DNA from: Gonocerus acuteangulatus
Lineage: Eukaryota > Arthropoda > Insecta > Hemiptera > Coreidae
Length of the DNA: 64,000 bases
Reading direction: 5' to 3'
Assembly (NCBI GenBank): GCA_946811695.1
Contig: OX328123.1
Location: forward strand, 120,565,515-120,629,514
Below the pieces are notes generated by a model. It saw nothing but the letters and a program-made list of their open reading frames with translations. It made no database searches and was not told the DNA's origin. Positions 24,801 through 37,672 of this stretch are shown in pieces. Position 1 is the stretch's first letter. Each line of letters starts with the position of its first letter. A program made the translations under genes and the position numbers.

Positions 24801-26532
24801 ATAGTTGTTACTTTTGCCCGACAACTTTTCAAAAGTGAGTTGCACTACCCTTTAAATTTAGGGCTTGCATTACACTGAATTTAGGACTTCAATGTCAATT
24901 AATGTGAATATTGCCTTTTTTAATTCGAAATTAATAATCGATGTATTTATTGGTTTCATGACATTGGCTCCCTGCAGTGTTGAAGCACTTAACACTCCGT
25001 GCCAAGGGTCGTGGGTTAGATTCCAACTTTGGGATGGTGGCTTTTCTTTAGAAAAAAGAAAATGCATCAGCCCTATCCTGGCTAGAAAAGGGTGGTAACG
25101 TATAGATAACCCGTCCTAAAATTCTTAGTTAATAATAAGGGATGTTAACATTTAAATAAATAAATAATTCAAAATTAGATGAACATGGTTCAGCCCCGAG
25201 GCTTTGTTGTGAAAAGAAAATCATGCTTGTTGTTTGAATAGGGCTTGGTGCGACATAAAACAATGTGCAAGGATTTCGAATGAAGATGTAGACGATTTTT
25301 TGATTTTCTTAGGTTTTACTCAATCTAATTTTGAGCCTTGTGTGTTTTTATGAAGTGTCCAAATCTTCTATTTTAATTGTGGCATTGTATGTAGATGATT
25401 TTTCAATTTTCTCCGTAATGATGACAATGTTGATATAAGAAATACTTATTAAATAAGTTGTCCAAAAAAGTTCAAATTAAAGATTTGGATTACGTAAAAA
25501 GCTTCTTAGGGATTGGTATTTCACAATCTAGTGACAAAATTAAATGAATCAGAAAGAGTAGATAAAGAAACTATAGTTAAGAAGTTTAAATTAACTGTTG
25601 CTAAGCCTATAGTAGCTCCTCTGGAGGCAAATTTGAAGCTAGAAAAAGTCCGTCACACAGGAACTGCATAACTAAGCACTTTCCTCAGAATTTGGGTAGT
25701 GTAGACTGCTTTCCAGAACAATTTGCTTAAAATATCCTACATAAATAAAATAAAAACATGAATAGTTCTCTTTTAAATTTGTAATGAGTAACTGATCAAT
25801 TATTAATTTGCTTCCAGAGTTATGTTTACACATGGCACCTATTGCACTACGTAATAAATACAAAAAACCTCATATTATCGTATTTTGATCTAAGGCAGGA
25901 ACAGGATACAGTCACTCTAGTGGTAGAAAGCGCTCCTTGCGGCGGCTTTGTGAACCTACGTCTGGCGGGCTTTTCTATTGAAATATATTACCAATTAAAC
26001 CCCCGCTTTCCGATTGACCGATTCAGCTCATTTTTACAACACTTCTTTCTCATGAGTTACCCACGACGTATACCGCGTTTCGTTACAATACAGCAGAAAT
26101 TACGACCGGTATGAGTATATTAGGAATTTGGGTCCGGAGTAAACCCCCCCCCCCCCTTCTAATGAACCGATTTAGTTTATTTTTACAACACATATTTACC
26201 TGTAGATTACCACTACAAATACCGAGTTTCGTCGAAATATACCAAAAATCACGGCTGGTAGTGGCGAATTGGTATTGTGGGTCCGGAGTAAACCCCCCCT
26301 TCTAATGAACCGATTTAGTTCATTTTTATATCTCACTTTTCTCCCTATATTACCACTACGAATACCAAGTTTCGTTGAAATATAACAAATTAGTGTTTTG
26401 GGTTCGGGGTAAACTCCCCCTTCCGGTGGAAGGACTTTGGTGGTTAACGAACTCGTTCAATCGTTTGCTAATTGAATGCTATATACCAAGTTTCGTGACG
26501 AAAAAAAAACTCTGGCCGCTATCGTGTTAACA

Positions 26533-26594
<62 letters not shown>

Positions 26595-29500
26595 CAAATA
26601 AATTTTAACGGGGGTCATTTTCGGTGTCTACTAGGTAGGATCGATAAAGATCCTTCGGAGGAAAGTGCTAAAAGGTTCTAGGATCGGGAATGGTTCTCAA
26701 ATTGAGAAAGTCCCATATCAATGCCTCAAAGGTAGTTTAATTTACTTAGCAGTTAATAGTAGGTCCGATAGAGCATTCCCTGTTAACTATTAAAGTAAAT
26801 TTAATAATTATTATACAGAAACTCATTTACTTGGAGGTGGCATGTTTACCTCATTTCTTTTGAATTTAATAATTGATTGAGTCAGCTTCTTGAATTATTG
26901 TCATTTCTTATCATTGATCTTGGTTTATTTGGCTTACTTAAATTACTTGCAGTTTATTTTCAACTTAATATTTATTTGCATACCTGTACACACAAACAAA
27001 TGTAAATACACACACACAAACACACACCTTTTCACATACACTAACCCATATCCATGCAACCTCCCTTACATATACTCTAACACAGACAACACATATACAC
27101 TTTGCTCTATCCTGATTATAATTTATTTTTTCATTAAATAAAATGGCATTGTTTGTTCAGAAATGTGTTGTCATTCATTTATCAATATGTACTTGGGAAG
27201 TAAGACCATGAAGATTCCATGAGAAAGCTGTTTATATTAAATGGAGTTGTTCTTACGCTAAGATACATAATACCAATTTAATTTAATTTCATTCAAGTCT
27301 GAAAATAGTTTTGGTATGAAGTCAAAAAATTGTATAATAAAGCCTCAGAGCTAATAAGACTACTTACAGATGAAGCTCTTCTTTCTTCATTCTACAATGA
27401 ATGAGCTTCATATCTTGCTTTTCTGAATCAGACATACTATTCAAGTATTCAGCGACCATTTGTTCAGCTATAAAAAGTAACAATACTAAATTATATTTTG
27501 TGCCATAAAATTATTTTGATTTTAAAAAGAAAAGTAATAATCTATCTTTTGAAGACATGAAAAAATAAGTGCATCAATTGAAATAATACTGTATACTGTA
27601 TTACACCTAACCCAAGCGAGAGACAGAGATGGGCAGATTCGTATTCGTAAATCCGAATCCGAATTTGATTCACAGCACCTTGACGTGTAAATCCGAATAC
27701 GAATACATTCGTATTCAAAAGTGTGAATCCGAATGGATTCATATTTGCAAGTGTGAATCCGAATCCGAAATTTGGATTCACACATATGAATCCGAATCCG
27801 AATCTATTCGTATTCACACATATGAATCCGAATCCATTCGGATTCACATTTATGAATACGAATCCATTCGGATTCACATCTATGAATACGAATCCATTTG
27901 GATTCACACTTGGATTCACTGAAAAATTCAATTCAAAAGGCCAATATAAATAAATAAATGCCTGTCAGTACCTCACTACAGGTCGAGTTTTGAGTTTTAG
28001 CGAATTTTCGTATTTATATTTATTAGCCTCAGACTAAGTATTTGACCCAAAAATTTATATGAAAAATTTCCTACTATTTGGAGCCCCAAGTCGTACATTC
28101 TGCCGAGAAATGTAGCCACCATGAAACGGGATAGTTCTCCCTCTCCTCCATAGCCCTGAAGAAGGCTTACATGTCAAGCCGAAACATTGGCATAAATAAA
28201 CTCAATTTAACTATGAAATGTAGTTTTTATTGAATATGAAGACGGAATTGTCATTTCTTAAAATTCTCACGTACATAAAAGTGTCAAAACCACACAGCAA
28301 CATCACGTGAATAAGAGTGAGGATTTAAACGGTAATATTTATATGTTTTTGTAATTCGGCGAACGCTTAAGGTTTGGAAGTTGAATTTAATTATAGGGGT
28401 TTTGTAGTCTTTTAATTTAATAGGGAGTCTTTTGTAGGGTCTAAATCATAGTTGGGCAAAAATTAGCGAGCGCTAATCGCTAATTTATTCATGAAATGTT
28501 TAAATGTTGTGATAGCTAATACCTTTAGCTATAGTTACAACATTTTGTCATCTCAACGTTCACTTCCGGTCTGCTCTGAGCCCGGGGGCATGCGCTTTAT
28601 AAATAACTTTAGTTAAAACTGAAGTTTAGCGTCCTCCAAACCGATTTCATTCAAATTTTGTACAATAACGTGTTTTAATGCACTAAACACGAATCCGCTA
28701 AAAAAAAAGTTCGCATTCAACTAGGAAAGAAGTTATCAAGCACTAAAGTTCACTGTTAGGAAGGTTATAAAAGTAGGCGTAAACAGCATATTTGTAAACA
28801 CGAGCATGCACAGATATGTAACATTGGGAAACAGAGAACTCTCGTTTGAAATGTTCATAAACCATTTATTCAAAAATATTGTCAATTTTAAGGGCATCCT
28901 TACCCCTGGGTTTTGATATAAGTTATTTATAAAGCGCATGCCCCCGGGCTCAGAGCAGACCGGAAGTGAACGTTGAGATGACAAAATGTTGTAACTATAG
29001 CTAAAGGTATTAGCTATCACGACATTTAAACATTTCATGAATAAATTAGCGATTAGCGCTCGCTAATTTTTGCCCAACTATGATTTAGACCCTACAAAAG
29101 ACTCCATATTAAATTAAAAGACTACAAAACCCCTATAATTAAATTCAACTTCCAAACCATAAGCGTTCGCCGAATTACAAAAACATATAAATATTACCGT
29201 TTAAATCCTCACTCTTATTCATGTGATGTTGCTGTGTGGTTTTGACACTTTTGTGTACGTGAGAATCTTAAGATATCACAATTCCGTCTTCATATTCAAT
29301 AAAAACTACATTTCATAGTTAAATTTAGTTTATTTATGCCAATGCTTCGGCTTGACATGTAAGCCTTCTTCAGGGCTATGGAGGAGAGGGAGAACTATCC
29401 CGTTTCATGGTGGCTACATTTCTCGGCAGAATGTACGACTTGGGGCTCCAAATAGTAGGAAATTTTTCATATTAATTTTTGGGTCAAATACTTAGTCTGA

Positions 29501-31785
29501 GGCTAATAAATATACATACGAAAATTCGCTAAAACTCAAAACTCGACCTGTAGTGAGGTACTGACAGGCATTTATTTATTTATATTGGCCTTTTGAATTG
29601 AATTTTTCAGTGAATCCAAGTGTGAATCCAAATGGATTCGTATTCATAGATGTGAATCCGAATGGATTCGTATTCATATATGTGAATCCGAATGGATTCG
29701 GATTCATATGTGTGAATACGAATAGATTCGGATTCGGATTCATATGTGTGAATCCAAATTTCGGATTCGGATTCACACTTGCAAATATGAATCCATTCGG
29801 ATTCACACTTGCAAATATGAATCCATTCGGATTCACACTTGCAAATATGAATCCATTCAGATTCACACTTTTGAATACGAATGTATTCGTATTCGGATTT
29901 ACACGTCAAGGACTAACTAAAGAGGAAAGCCCCTGAAGAGGTGCGACATAAAGCAAAAATGTCCGACTCGCAGGAACTGCGTCATCTTGGCGTGGCTCCG
30001 TTCTTATCCCTAGTCTTATTTGGAAAGATTAAAATAGAAACAGTTATCATTTTGGTTCGACCTTTCTGTTTATGGCCTTTTCTACTATAGAACTAATTCT
30101 ATAAATTAGTTCTATAGTATTATTTTTCTAAATAAATAAAAAAAGGACACCAACAGTAAAAAGGCAGTTGAAAATATTCACAAGGCGCCTTCAAATCTTT
30201 CTCTTGGAAAGCTATATTTCTAAAAAAAATTTTACTTATACTTATTATTCTTGTCAAATACATTCTCCTAATACAAGCAATTAAAAAATAACAAGAAACA
30301 AAAACAGATAAAAAAAAACTGTTCGAATAAACTAAATCAATTACTTCAAAGTTTTAAGCACTTATTTCTCCGATTGACATCGCCTAATCAAAACTTTCTT
30401 CAGAACCTTTTTTGTAGAGCATTTAGTAAGCTTTGGAATGGTCACCTTTTCTTGCCACGATTTTCTAACCGTTTTCGAGATATTGAGGAAAATATACGTC
30501 TATCAATAAAATCTTTTATTCTAATCCTTCCTTAACTCCAAACGTAACCAAAATTTAAAAAATCTTTGTTTATATGAATATAAAACATGCAGAAAATGTT
30601 TTAACTGAATCCCATGATTCTAAGAACCCTAACCAAAAACTTTTTCTACAACTAAGTTTCCAATTTTTTCGAAAACGGTTAAAACTATCACCTTAAAAAT
30701 GGTTTCATTCGTTTTTCTAGGCCAATAAAACTATAAAACGAGTAGGTACTTGCTAGCACGTGAAGTAAGCGCAACGATTTTTCGCTCCAAAAACCATGTT
30801 CCGGTGGACCGATTCTGGAGGATTGGTGGACGGGTTACTCTCTATGGAGGGAGAGAGGAACCGTGCTAAAACATGTCAGGCAAAATATATGAAATAAAGT
30901 AGTCAATATTAACGAATGGTGTACTAATTGATCGAAGGAAGGATCTTGCTTGTCATGAGAGCAACCTATGGAGGGAGGGAGGAACCGCGCTAAAAGCCAG
31001 GTGATAATGGCCTAGATGTCGGACCGCCGAAAAAAAAATATTAATTTAGAAATATTTTATAAAATTAAATTAACTCTAATTAATAAATTAAATCTAAAAC
31101 ATTCTTGATTTAGATCCTATATTGTTATATTTTATTATTCCCAAGGAGATCAGGGCCTCGGAGTGGAATTACGGGATCCTGTCTAAATAACTTCCCTTTA
31201 CCCCTACATTATTTAATTATTTAAAAATTACATTTCTCTGAAAATAAAATTAAATACATCAGTAACTGTGAACGGAGTGGAAACAGACAGATATGTAAGT
31301 TTGTTATTTCAAATTTTAATGGGATTGAAGAAATCGGCCCTCCTGAGACCACGAGCCCCTGACCACCCCCCCCCCCCCCCCCCTGCGTGAAGGCTGTGCT
31401 GGGACTGCTGCTAGATTACCGCTTCGTCGGCAGCGCCCCCCCCCCCCCGGCACATGGTCTACTCGCCATGAATCCCCGTCAGAATGTATTTCAGAAGTGG
31501 TGATAACTGTTATCAAAAGAGGTAATTTAAATGAAACCTATTTAGAAATAAATTAACATCCTTACCTTCATTACATAGAATATCAATAGCTTCCTCTGAA
31601 TCTTCCCCACGCTTGGAAGTGAAAAACAGAAATATCCTTTCTGGCAAAAATCCATCTTCCGGGGAAGTTTGAATGACATAGTGCAAATTAAGGAAGTCTT
31701 CAACAATTATATTCTGGGTTTCTTCTTCGGTTTCTTCAGGAGTCAGCTTGCATAGGTTTGATGTAGTGGTTGAAATATTTGGCAT
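21895..31785 (-). CDS. Gene A: thioredoxin-fold (TXNDC17-like) protein with Lys/Gly tail
   Basis: Exons are complement of 31566-31785, 27368-27467 and 21895-22441. Donors and acceptors are GT-AG, in phases 1 and 2 as in genes B-D, giving 288 residues. Residues 51-55 (IFLFF) and the following TSKRGEDSEEAIDILC align with the TXNDC17 strand and redox loop. Where TXNDC17 has WCPDC, only the second Cys remains (IDILC). Exon 2 supplies a helix and the strand MKLIHCRM. Exon 3 gives the cis-proline strand FLPALVRLDGMRIL and a LDLFF helix end. An acidic linker with SESEEEE follows, and residues 255-288 are almost only Lys and Gly. The stop TAG is followed at once by AATAAA. TXNDC17 reduces disulphides in the cytosol; this protein probably cannot. 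Introns of about 4.1 and 4.9 kb are packed with transposons. Fold assignment is good, function unknown. Confidence 0.75.
23421..23586 (+). repeat. tRNA-derived SINE
   Basis: It starts GGAGGCCCGGTGGCCATGAA, has GGTATGGGTTCAATAACCAC at the B box, and the body ends CCCGTCCCAAAAATCTCTG. It lies in intron 2 of gene A. Confidence 0.75.
23587..23757. mobile_element. Small piggyBac-like MITE with TTAA ends
   Basis: TTAACCTTTAAGTACTGACG at the left is mirrored by CCAGTACTTAAAGGTTAA at the right, with GGTCCCTGGGACC-type text inside both arms. TTAA at both borders is the target site of piggyBac elements. There is no transposase. Confidence 0.6.
24207..24540 (-). pseudogene. LINE relic, C-terminal zinc-knuckle end
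   Basis: Minus-strand text encodes RLRIGHTRLTHSFLMT followed by CPICNTFLTIKHLLTDC, the same Cys-Cys-His-Cys pattern as the LINE at 2511-5375. It ends YLRKIGLFEEI. This is the last hundred residues of a second LINE copy, in intron 2 of gene A. Confidence 0.75.
24963..25170 (+). repeat. tRNA-derived SINE
   Basis: CCGTGCCAAGGGTCGTGGGT leads into a B box with one change (GTTAGATTCCAAC). The body CCTATCCTGGCTAGAAAAGG and the ATAACCCGTCCTAAAATTC tail region are intact. Confidence 0.8.
25190..25680 (+). pseudogene. Ty1/copia retrotransposon relic, reverse transcriptase part
   Basis: Across several stop codons and frame changes one can read copia-type pieces: QAPRLCCEK, then ALYVDDFSIFS (the YVDD box) and a block close to LGIGISQS before DKIK. 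No long terminal repeats are seen. The copy is heavily decayed and sits in intron 2 of gene A. Confidence 0.6.
25990..26425. repeat. Three diverged tandem units of about 115-145 bp
   Basis: The text GAACCGATTTAGTTCATTTT, then ACCACTACAAATACCGAGTT and GGGTCCGGAGTAAACCCCCC recurs three times (about 26000, 26144 and 26287). Each unit has a C run of changing length. This could be the tail of an unidentified retroelement. Confidence 0.65.
26533..26594. repeat. (CA)n(TA)n microsatellite
   Basis: A pure CA tract passes directly into a TA tract at the end of the tandem-unit region. Confidence 0.9.
27679..29910. mobile_element. 2.2-kb palindromic foldback element
   Basis: Arms of roughly 930-990 bp (27679-28605 and 28921-29910) are near-perfect inverse copies around a 315-bp spacer. 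The outer part of each arm is built from degenerate GAATCCGAAT and GAATACGAAT repeats. Because of this, open frames of FGFTHMNPNP type appear on both strands; they are not genes. The right arm has three copies of a roughly 30-bp unit (CACTTGCAAATATGAATCC) where the left has one. The middle of each arm has a CTGAAGAAGG...AAGCCGAAA motif. The spacer is a truncated copy of another foldback family. The whole element lies in intron 1 of gene A. Confidence 0.85.
28606..28920. repeat. Foldback family copy 2, truncated, in the palindrome centre
   Basis: CGTCCTCCAAACCGATTTC, then GCACTAAACACGAATCCG and AACTAGGAAAGAAGTTATC match the left part of the element at 50714-51613. The right half is missing. 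Confidence 0.7.
29961..30005 (-). repeat. Short dispersed motif
   Basis: GTCCGACTCGCAGGAACTGC followed by GTCATCTTGGCG is shared, with small changes, with sites near 13844, 37889, 49031 and 55794. It is probably one end of a larger eroded element. Confidence 0.55.
30270..30998 (-). mobile_element. Repeat family R2, copy 2
   Basis: Reverse orientation of the 12544-13380 element: AAGTTTTAAGCACTTATTTC at the start, ATGGTTTCATTCGTTTTTCT in the middle, GGGAGGAACCGCGCT at the end. The TA tract is absent from this copy. Confidence 0.65.
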
Positions 31786-32161
31786 GGTAAGGTATGTGTA
31801 TGTGTGTTGTTTATGAAATAATCTATATCTTATAACCTATCTTGAACCTTGTTTGTTCAAATTGGCATTTGCAGGATATTTCTTATCGATAAGCTAACCT
31901 AAATAGAAGATATTTTATATGAATTGTCATACTTGAGCAGAGCTCGTACTAGTCTTGTCTGTATCATTTCAATTTTTTTTATGAATTATGGGCTTTATTG
32001 TTCACATTTTTTTTTCTCATATATGCCATTTTAAAGTGTTAATATGAACAATCTTCCCGGCTTACTACAATGAAAGAAGGAAGGTTTGAAAAATAGAAGA
32101 TTTTTGAATGAAGATGCATTGTGATATGAAAGAAGCTTGAGTGTGGCCGTCCACTTGACGC

Positions 32162-32815
32162 TTGGCGCAGCGCTACAAGATTCAAACCGCTAAAGATACA
32201 TTGAATCCTGCGGGGCATAGTACTCTGGAAGTGTGTTCGAACGGTTGGTACAGCCACAACCCAATAGTTGAACAAATCCTAGAACAAATACACAACATAA
32301 ATAAACAAGTCACTATCTACTGGCTCCCAGGACTTGTTGGTATTAAAGAGAGCACTGTAGTAGACACCCTTGCAATGACAGCTACAACTAGACACAATAT
32401 CGACAAACAAGACGTTTTATATCAAGGCATGCAACTTGAAGCCAAGAAGTTTATCCTCCAAAAATGGCAGCGATCTTGGTACGAAACAACAGAAAACAAA
32501 CTGAGGGAAATTAAAAGCACAGTTTGTGAATGGCCTTCGAGCCAGAGAGGCACAAGAAGGGAAGAAATTATTCTTTGTCGACTAAGAATAGGACACCCTC
32601 GACTTACTCACACCTTATGACGAAACAAGACACACCTATCTGCCAATATTGCAACATAAACCTGACTATAAAACACTTACTAACGGAATGCAGACTAAGA
32701 CAAAACTTTGACATGCCTCATAACTTGACTGACTTACTCAGGGACGAGAGCCAGTATATACAAAACACATTAGACTTTTTGAAACAAACCAGACTATATG
32801 ACAAACTCTAAATGA
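32162..32815 (+). pseudogene. LINE relic, RNase H to C-terminus, frameshifted
   Basis: From about 32250 the frame reads NPIVEQILEQIHNINKQV, then IYWLPGLVGIKE in place of the RNase H WIPSHSG motif. LRIGHPRLTH follows; a frameshift near 32610 moves the rest to another frame with CQYCNINLTIKHLLTEC. The pattern matches the end of the LINE at 2511-5375 but differs in sequence, so it is a separate lineage. It lies between genes A and B, with a T run at about 32889-32933 downstream. Confidence 0.75.
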
Positions 32816-32886
32816 AATTAAACCCTCAATGTAATCCCCAAAATAACATACTTATAATGGACTGATTGGAAAACTAATATGTACCC

Positions 32887-32936
<50 letters not shown>

Positions 32937-34185
32937 CAGCAATAAGTTAAGAAGTTTGTTAATTAAAAGTATGTAGTTTAGTTTAACATTGTAAATATTT
33001 AAATTGCTAACTTAATTATGTATATGAAATATAACCTTGCGTTAATATTGTAAATAGGTAAATTGTTAAATTAATTATAAATATGAGCCCTATACTGTCT
33101 ATGTTAAAGTATATTTATAGTCTATTTCTGTAAAACCATTTAATAGATCTATCAGCTATCAATGTAAATAATACCCAGATGTAAAGGTCTTGTCGCCAAA
33201 GCTGCCAAGAGTCTCAATAAATAAATGGAACGGTCGGCTTCACTTGCCAGTTCCAAAATAAGTTGGTTCTGTGGCACGAGTCCTCTTGTTGCAGCACGTT
33301 CAATATCAGTTGAATGCAACACCCATTTTTCCCTTTTATTTGTTTCACTTTCTGATTCTTTCCTTTGTTTTATTTCATAAGTATTTTTTTTAATCCCTTG
33401 TAATTTCCAAAGAATTCGTGCTCAAAACACTTTGGTAGGTGAAAATGACCAATATTATTTATTTTTTCTCTCGTACTACTGTATGTTCTACTCGTAGTTT
33501 TGTTCTACACTGTGTGCAGAAAATCATCACACCGACAAATTAATCAGTGCCATTCATTCTCATATGGCTCTCTGGGATATGAAGGAGAATAGATACAATT
33601 CAAGGGAATTGCCTCCTAAATGTTTAATAAGTGGTATGGCATTATTCGATATTAATCAAAATATTTACTAAGGTTTTCAACATTTATCCGCAACCAGTCC
33701 AAATTAAAAAAAAATAGCAATGCAATATTAATTAAAAAAAAGATGAATTAAGCAGAATATAATAACAATAAATTATAACGTAAAATATATGTCCATAAAA
33801 AACTCAAACACATATTCCCGAAATAATAACAAGTCTAATACCTACGAGTATAACTACGTAATATATTTCTGCTCTAAATATACTTGAAAACTATCTGAAG
33901 CCCACCAAGTGAAGACGCTTGTAGCCCGAACTTCTGGCTCCTGGAAACAGGAACTAAACTAGGAGAATAAAGAAAACGCCACTATTAATTTGTTCTTATA
34001 TTGCTGGAAACAACCAATAAATCATTTCAATTTAAAGTAGGCAAAAACTAATTCCATAACATTTTTACCGTAAGAAATAAAATAGCAAAAAAGAAAAATC
34101 TAAAATGGAAGATGTATTTTTGTGATATCACGAATTATTATCTTAAGACATTGTTTCTTCTTTTAGTTTTGTTCATTTATTCAAA
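32816..34185. other. Intergenic, no gene seen
   Basis: Downstream of the LINE relic there is a T run of about 45 and then AT-rich unique-looking sequence. No frame carries a recognisable domain. Confidence 0.5.
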
Positions 34186-34186
34186 A

Positions 34187-34345
34187 TTTAACGTTCGCTT
34201 ATACATAACACAGATTTTTGGGAAGAGTTTCCCAGCCAGGATAGAGCTGATGCATTTTCTTTTTTCGAAATAAAACCCACCACCCCTAGTGGGAATCGAA
34301 CCCACTCTTATAGGCGCGGAGTGCTCATGGGCTCAATGAGCACAA
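34187..34345 (-). repeat. tRNA-derived SINE
   Basis: On the minus strand GGTTCGATTCCCACTAGGGG is the B-box region. The body contains CCTGGCTGGGAAAC and the tail is TTTAAATTTTG-like. It ends about 80 bp from the stop of gene B. Confidence 0.7.
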
Positions 34346-34425
34346 CAAACAAACTATTGTAGATAAATAATTTGATGTTCGGAGACCGCTCTTAAGAAAA
34401 CATTGTCTGATTTAGCTTATTAATT

Positions 34426-37400
34426 TTATTTTCCTTTCTTTTTTCCTTTACCCTTTCGCCCACCTTTCTTTTTCCCCTTTCCTTTCCCTCCCTTTCCTTT
34501 CTTTCCCTTCCCTTTTCCCTTCTTCCCCTTTCCTTTCTTTTTCTTAGCAGGAGTTGGAAGAGCTGGAATTATCTTCGGCTTTCTTTCAATCTCCTGAATT
34601 TCTTTTTTGAAACACAATTCATCCAGATTGATTGGAATTATAGGTTCGGGGATTTGGTGTTGAGTATTTCCTTTCAATTCACCAAAAGGATGGGCTTTAC
34701 TAGTTTTTTCAACCGGAAAGGGATCTACTCCTTCGATTTCCTGATTCGTGCCCTCAGAAACATTAGCTAAAGGAGCTCTTTTGTCGGTTTTAGTAATAAA
34801 TTCGTTTCTTATCATGTCCTCTAAGACCTTAGTAGCTTCTGGGGTTTTCAAATCTAAATCCATTATAATTCCGGCTACTTCCTTCTGTGCTTCTGCTTTC
34901 TTCATTGCTGCTGCTTTCACGTTCCAAAAATTGCATTGTTCCTTGGTGTTATAAGTTTCTGAAACACTAATAACTTCCCCAAAACTTCTCCCAGGAAGGC
35001 CTTCTGGGTAGGGGAACTTAGGATGCGCATACTCCTCATCATTTATATACTTCCAATAATTCTTATAGAGGTCTATTGTATTCGAGACGTGAGAGTTATT
35101 CCATATCCGAATATTTGGACTGTCACCTTGTAAAAAATCCTGTCCTTCGAAAAAGAGATTTAAAAGATTGTAGTTTGCAACGTCATTCCCCTCCAATCGC
35201 CGACATCCGTCCAAACTAATTAACAAGGGATACTCTCTTAATCGTATGACGGGATGGTAAAGGAAGTCTTCGGCCCTGGAACAGACAACATTAACTCAGT
35301 ATTCATTTATTGAACATCTCCAAATCGCAGGAATATCTTGCATGGGCTGAGGGGGTTGCAGTCCCCCGAAATTTGCAATAAAACCTCAAAAATAAATTAA
35401 ATAAGATCACTTAGTTCAGAAAAAAATATATTTTTTTGGGGTGTAATGGCTATTTAGTTGGCTAACTATTCCAAGATGTAGGTTCTTAGCATTCCATATC
35501 CCCAAAATGCCCCGGTCCTCCCAGCCCCCCCCCGAAATGATTTCCTATATACACCCCTAATTGCTGATCTCAGCTTGTGTGAGAGTGGAGTTGGATGATG
35601 AGGATACACCTAAGCAGATGGAAGACTACCCTTTCTTCCCGATCTTCGATAATAATTCGAAAACTACTTTAGCAAAAACATGTGAGAATACACTAAATTA
35701 ATTTAAATAATACTCTCCACAAAAAAGTACAAACACACACACACACCCATATATATATATATATATATGACATATCAACTGCTGGGCTGTTAGCGCCGGG
35801 ATATCTACAGGTTGCCACGTGGTCTTCCCAGACTGTTCCCTAACCATGTTCTGGCCACGCCGCCCGACTTTGCTATAAACGACAACCGGTTTATTCAACG
35901 TGGCAAAGCCGTTGGCACATAGAAGATATTTTACATGTTTTTATTAGAATCATTACTGACAACCATATAGAGAGGGAGGATATATGTTTTTAAGGTTATG
36001 AATCAAGCTTTAATGGTAAATGAACAACTACATGTTATATTTTTGTTTTAATTGTGTTTTAGAGTAAATACACTTTTAATATTATATGACGAAGGGGTCC
36101 CCGATGATTTGTGTCTGAAGAGAAAGAGTAATATCGAGGTTATTACACACTATGAAAATGTAAAGGTGACCAGTCGCGAGGAAGAGGCGGCTCTAGATAA
36201 ACATTTCTGGGGGGAGGGGCTAATTTAGTATGGGCTTACAGCCGTGCCTGGGGGTGTAGATTCAAATTTTTATAAACACGCGCCTGGAAATCATTAAGGA
36301 AGTATTTCATAAACTAAGAACATACATTAATTAGCACTTACTACTATTAATTTGCCTAAACAATTTCTTTTTCTAACTTAATCGAAAAAGATTGTGAATT
36401 TTCATTCTGGGGGGGGGCTAAGCCCTCCAAGCCTTCCTCTTTAGCCGCTACTGCTCGCCAAGTGAGGTTTTGTATCATCATCGCCATTCGATGAAATCGA
36501 GCCAGTGACTTTTGGCCTCCAAATGTTTTGAGACACCTTCCTCATGTCTTAGTATCTCTTTATGTTTTGAAATATATGGTCAAGTTAAGCGTTATTGACA
36601 CTAAACAAAATAAACCTTTGACTGAGACTTACTTAACAATATTCAGCTTACAAATGATTAGTCTGATTTCTCTTATTGATGGAATAATGCTCAAATAATC
36701 TTTAACTGCTTCTTCCCCTGAAAAAAATATAAATTTCTAGTATTAAATTTAGAATACTTAATAATTTCAAATAAGTTTTTATATGACAGTTTTCTATCCA
36801 GAAAATATTTAATGGAATTTATATTTTTCTGAAAATTATTGTAGTCGGGTATCCCCGATGTACGGGTGGGGGGTAACGTATATACGATTCTTATTTAAGG
36901 AGCAGCGGGTACAGCTACGGAGGATACTTGAGCGGGTTCAAGTACACAGTTGGGTGAGTTCAAGTACCCAGTTGGGTGAGTTTTCCCATCTAAAGGAGTC
37001 TAAAAAGATTTCTTGCTTTACTATGGATTGGAAAAAAGGTACTTGTTTATTAACGGGGAGCGACTATGTTTTCTAATCTAAACATGATACACCCGTTAAT
37101 TCTTTTCTCGATCAGATAATCTACATTGTACTGAATTTCCACTTTAGAGGAGGCTGGTTTCAAAAACTTTAAAGTGAATCACAAATTCAATTTCGTGGAC
37201 TCAGAATCTGAAGCATACACACAGAAGATCGAGCGAAACTACTATAAAAAAAAAATGCCTATAATGATATAGGCTTTGCCTAGATAGGTATAACATTTGA
37301 TTCCTTTCTGGGCACGTTTCAGTGGCTTCTAACGGCTTGGGATATCGTGTTCGCTGCCATTTTATCTGCAACAAAGGTCTTCTGTCCTCCAGAAATAAAC

Positions 37401-37641
37401 TTATAATGTGAGTATCTTATTACTTGGCTTGAAGTAATTTTATGTTATTGTTTGAAAAATATTCGAAATGAAGTGCCCACTCCCGTTAATGAACAAGTAT
37501 CGAAAAAAAAAATATTATTGTTTGTCTTTTATTTATTTTTTGTGAAAGTTTTAGTAAAGGATATACAGTTATTTAATTTACATATCTCTTACATCGGCGC
37601 TAATGGGCTAGATGTCGATCCGAAAAAAAAAGAAGAAAAAA

Positions 37642-37672
<31 letters not shown>

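Noticed and set aside
27542..29936. Open frames rich in FGFTHMNPNP and ESESIRIHTYE on both strands
   Set aside because: They come from GAATCC/GAATAC repeats in the arms of a palindrome and mirror each other exactly.
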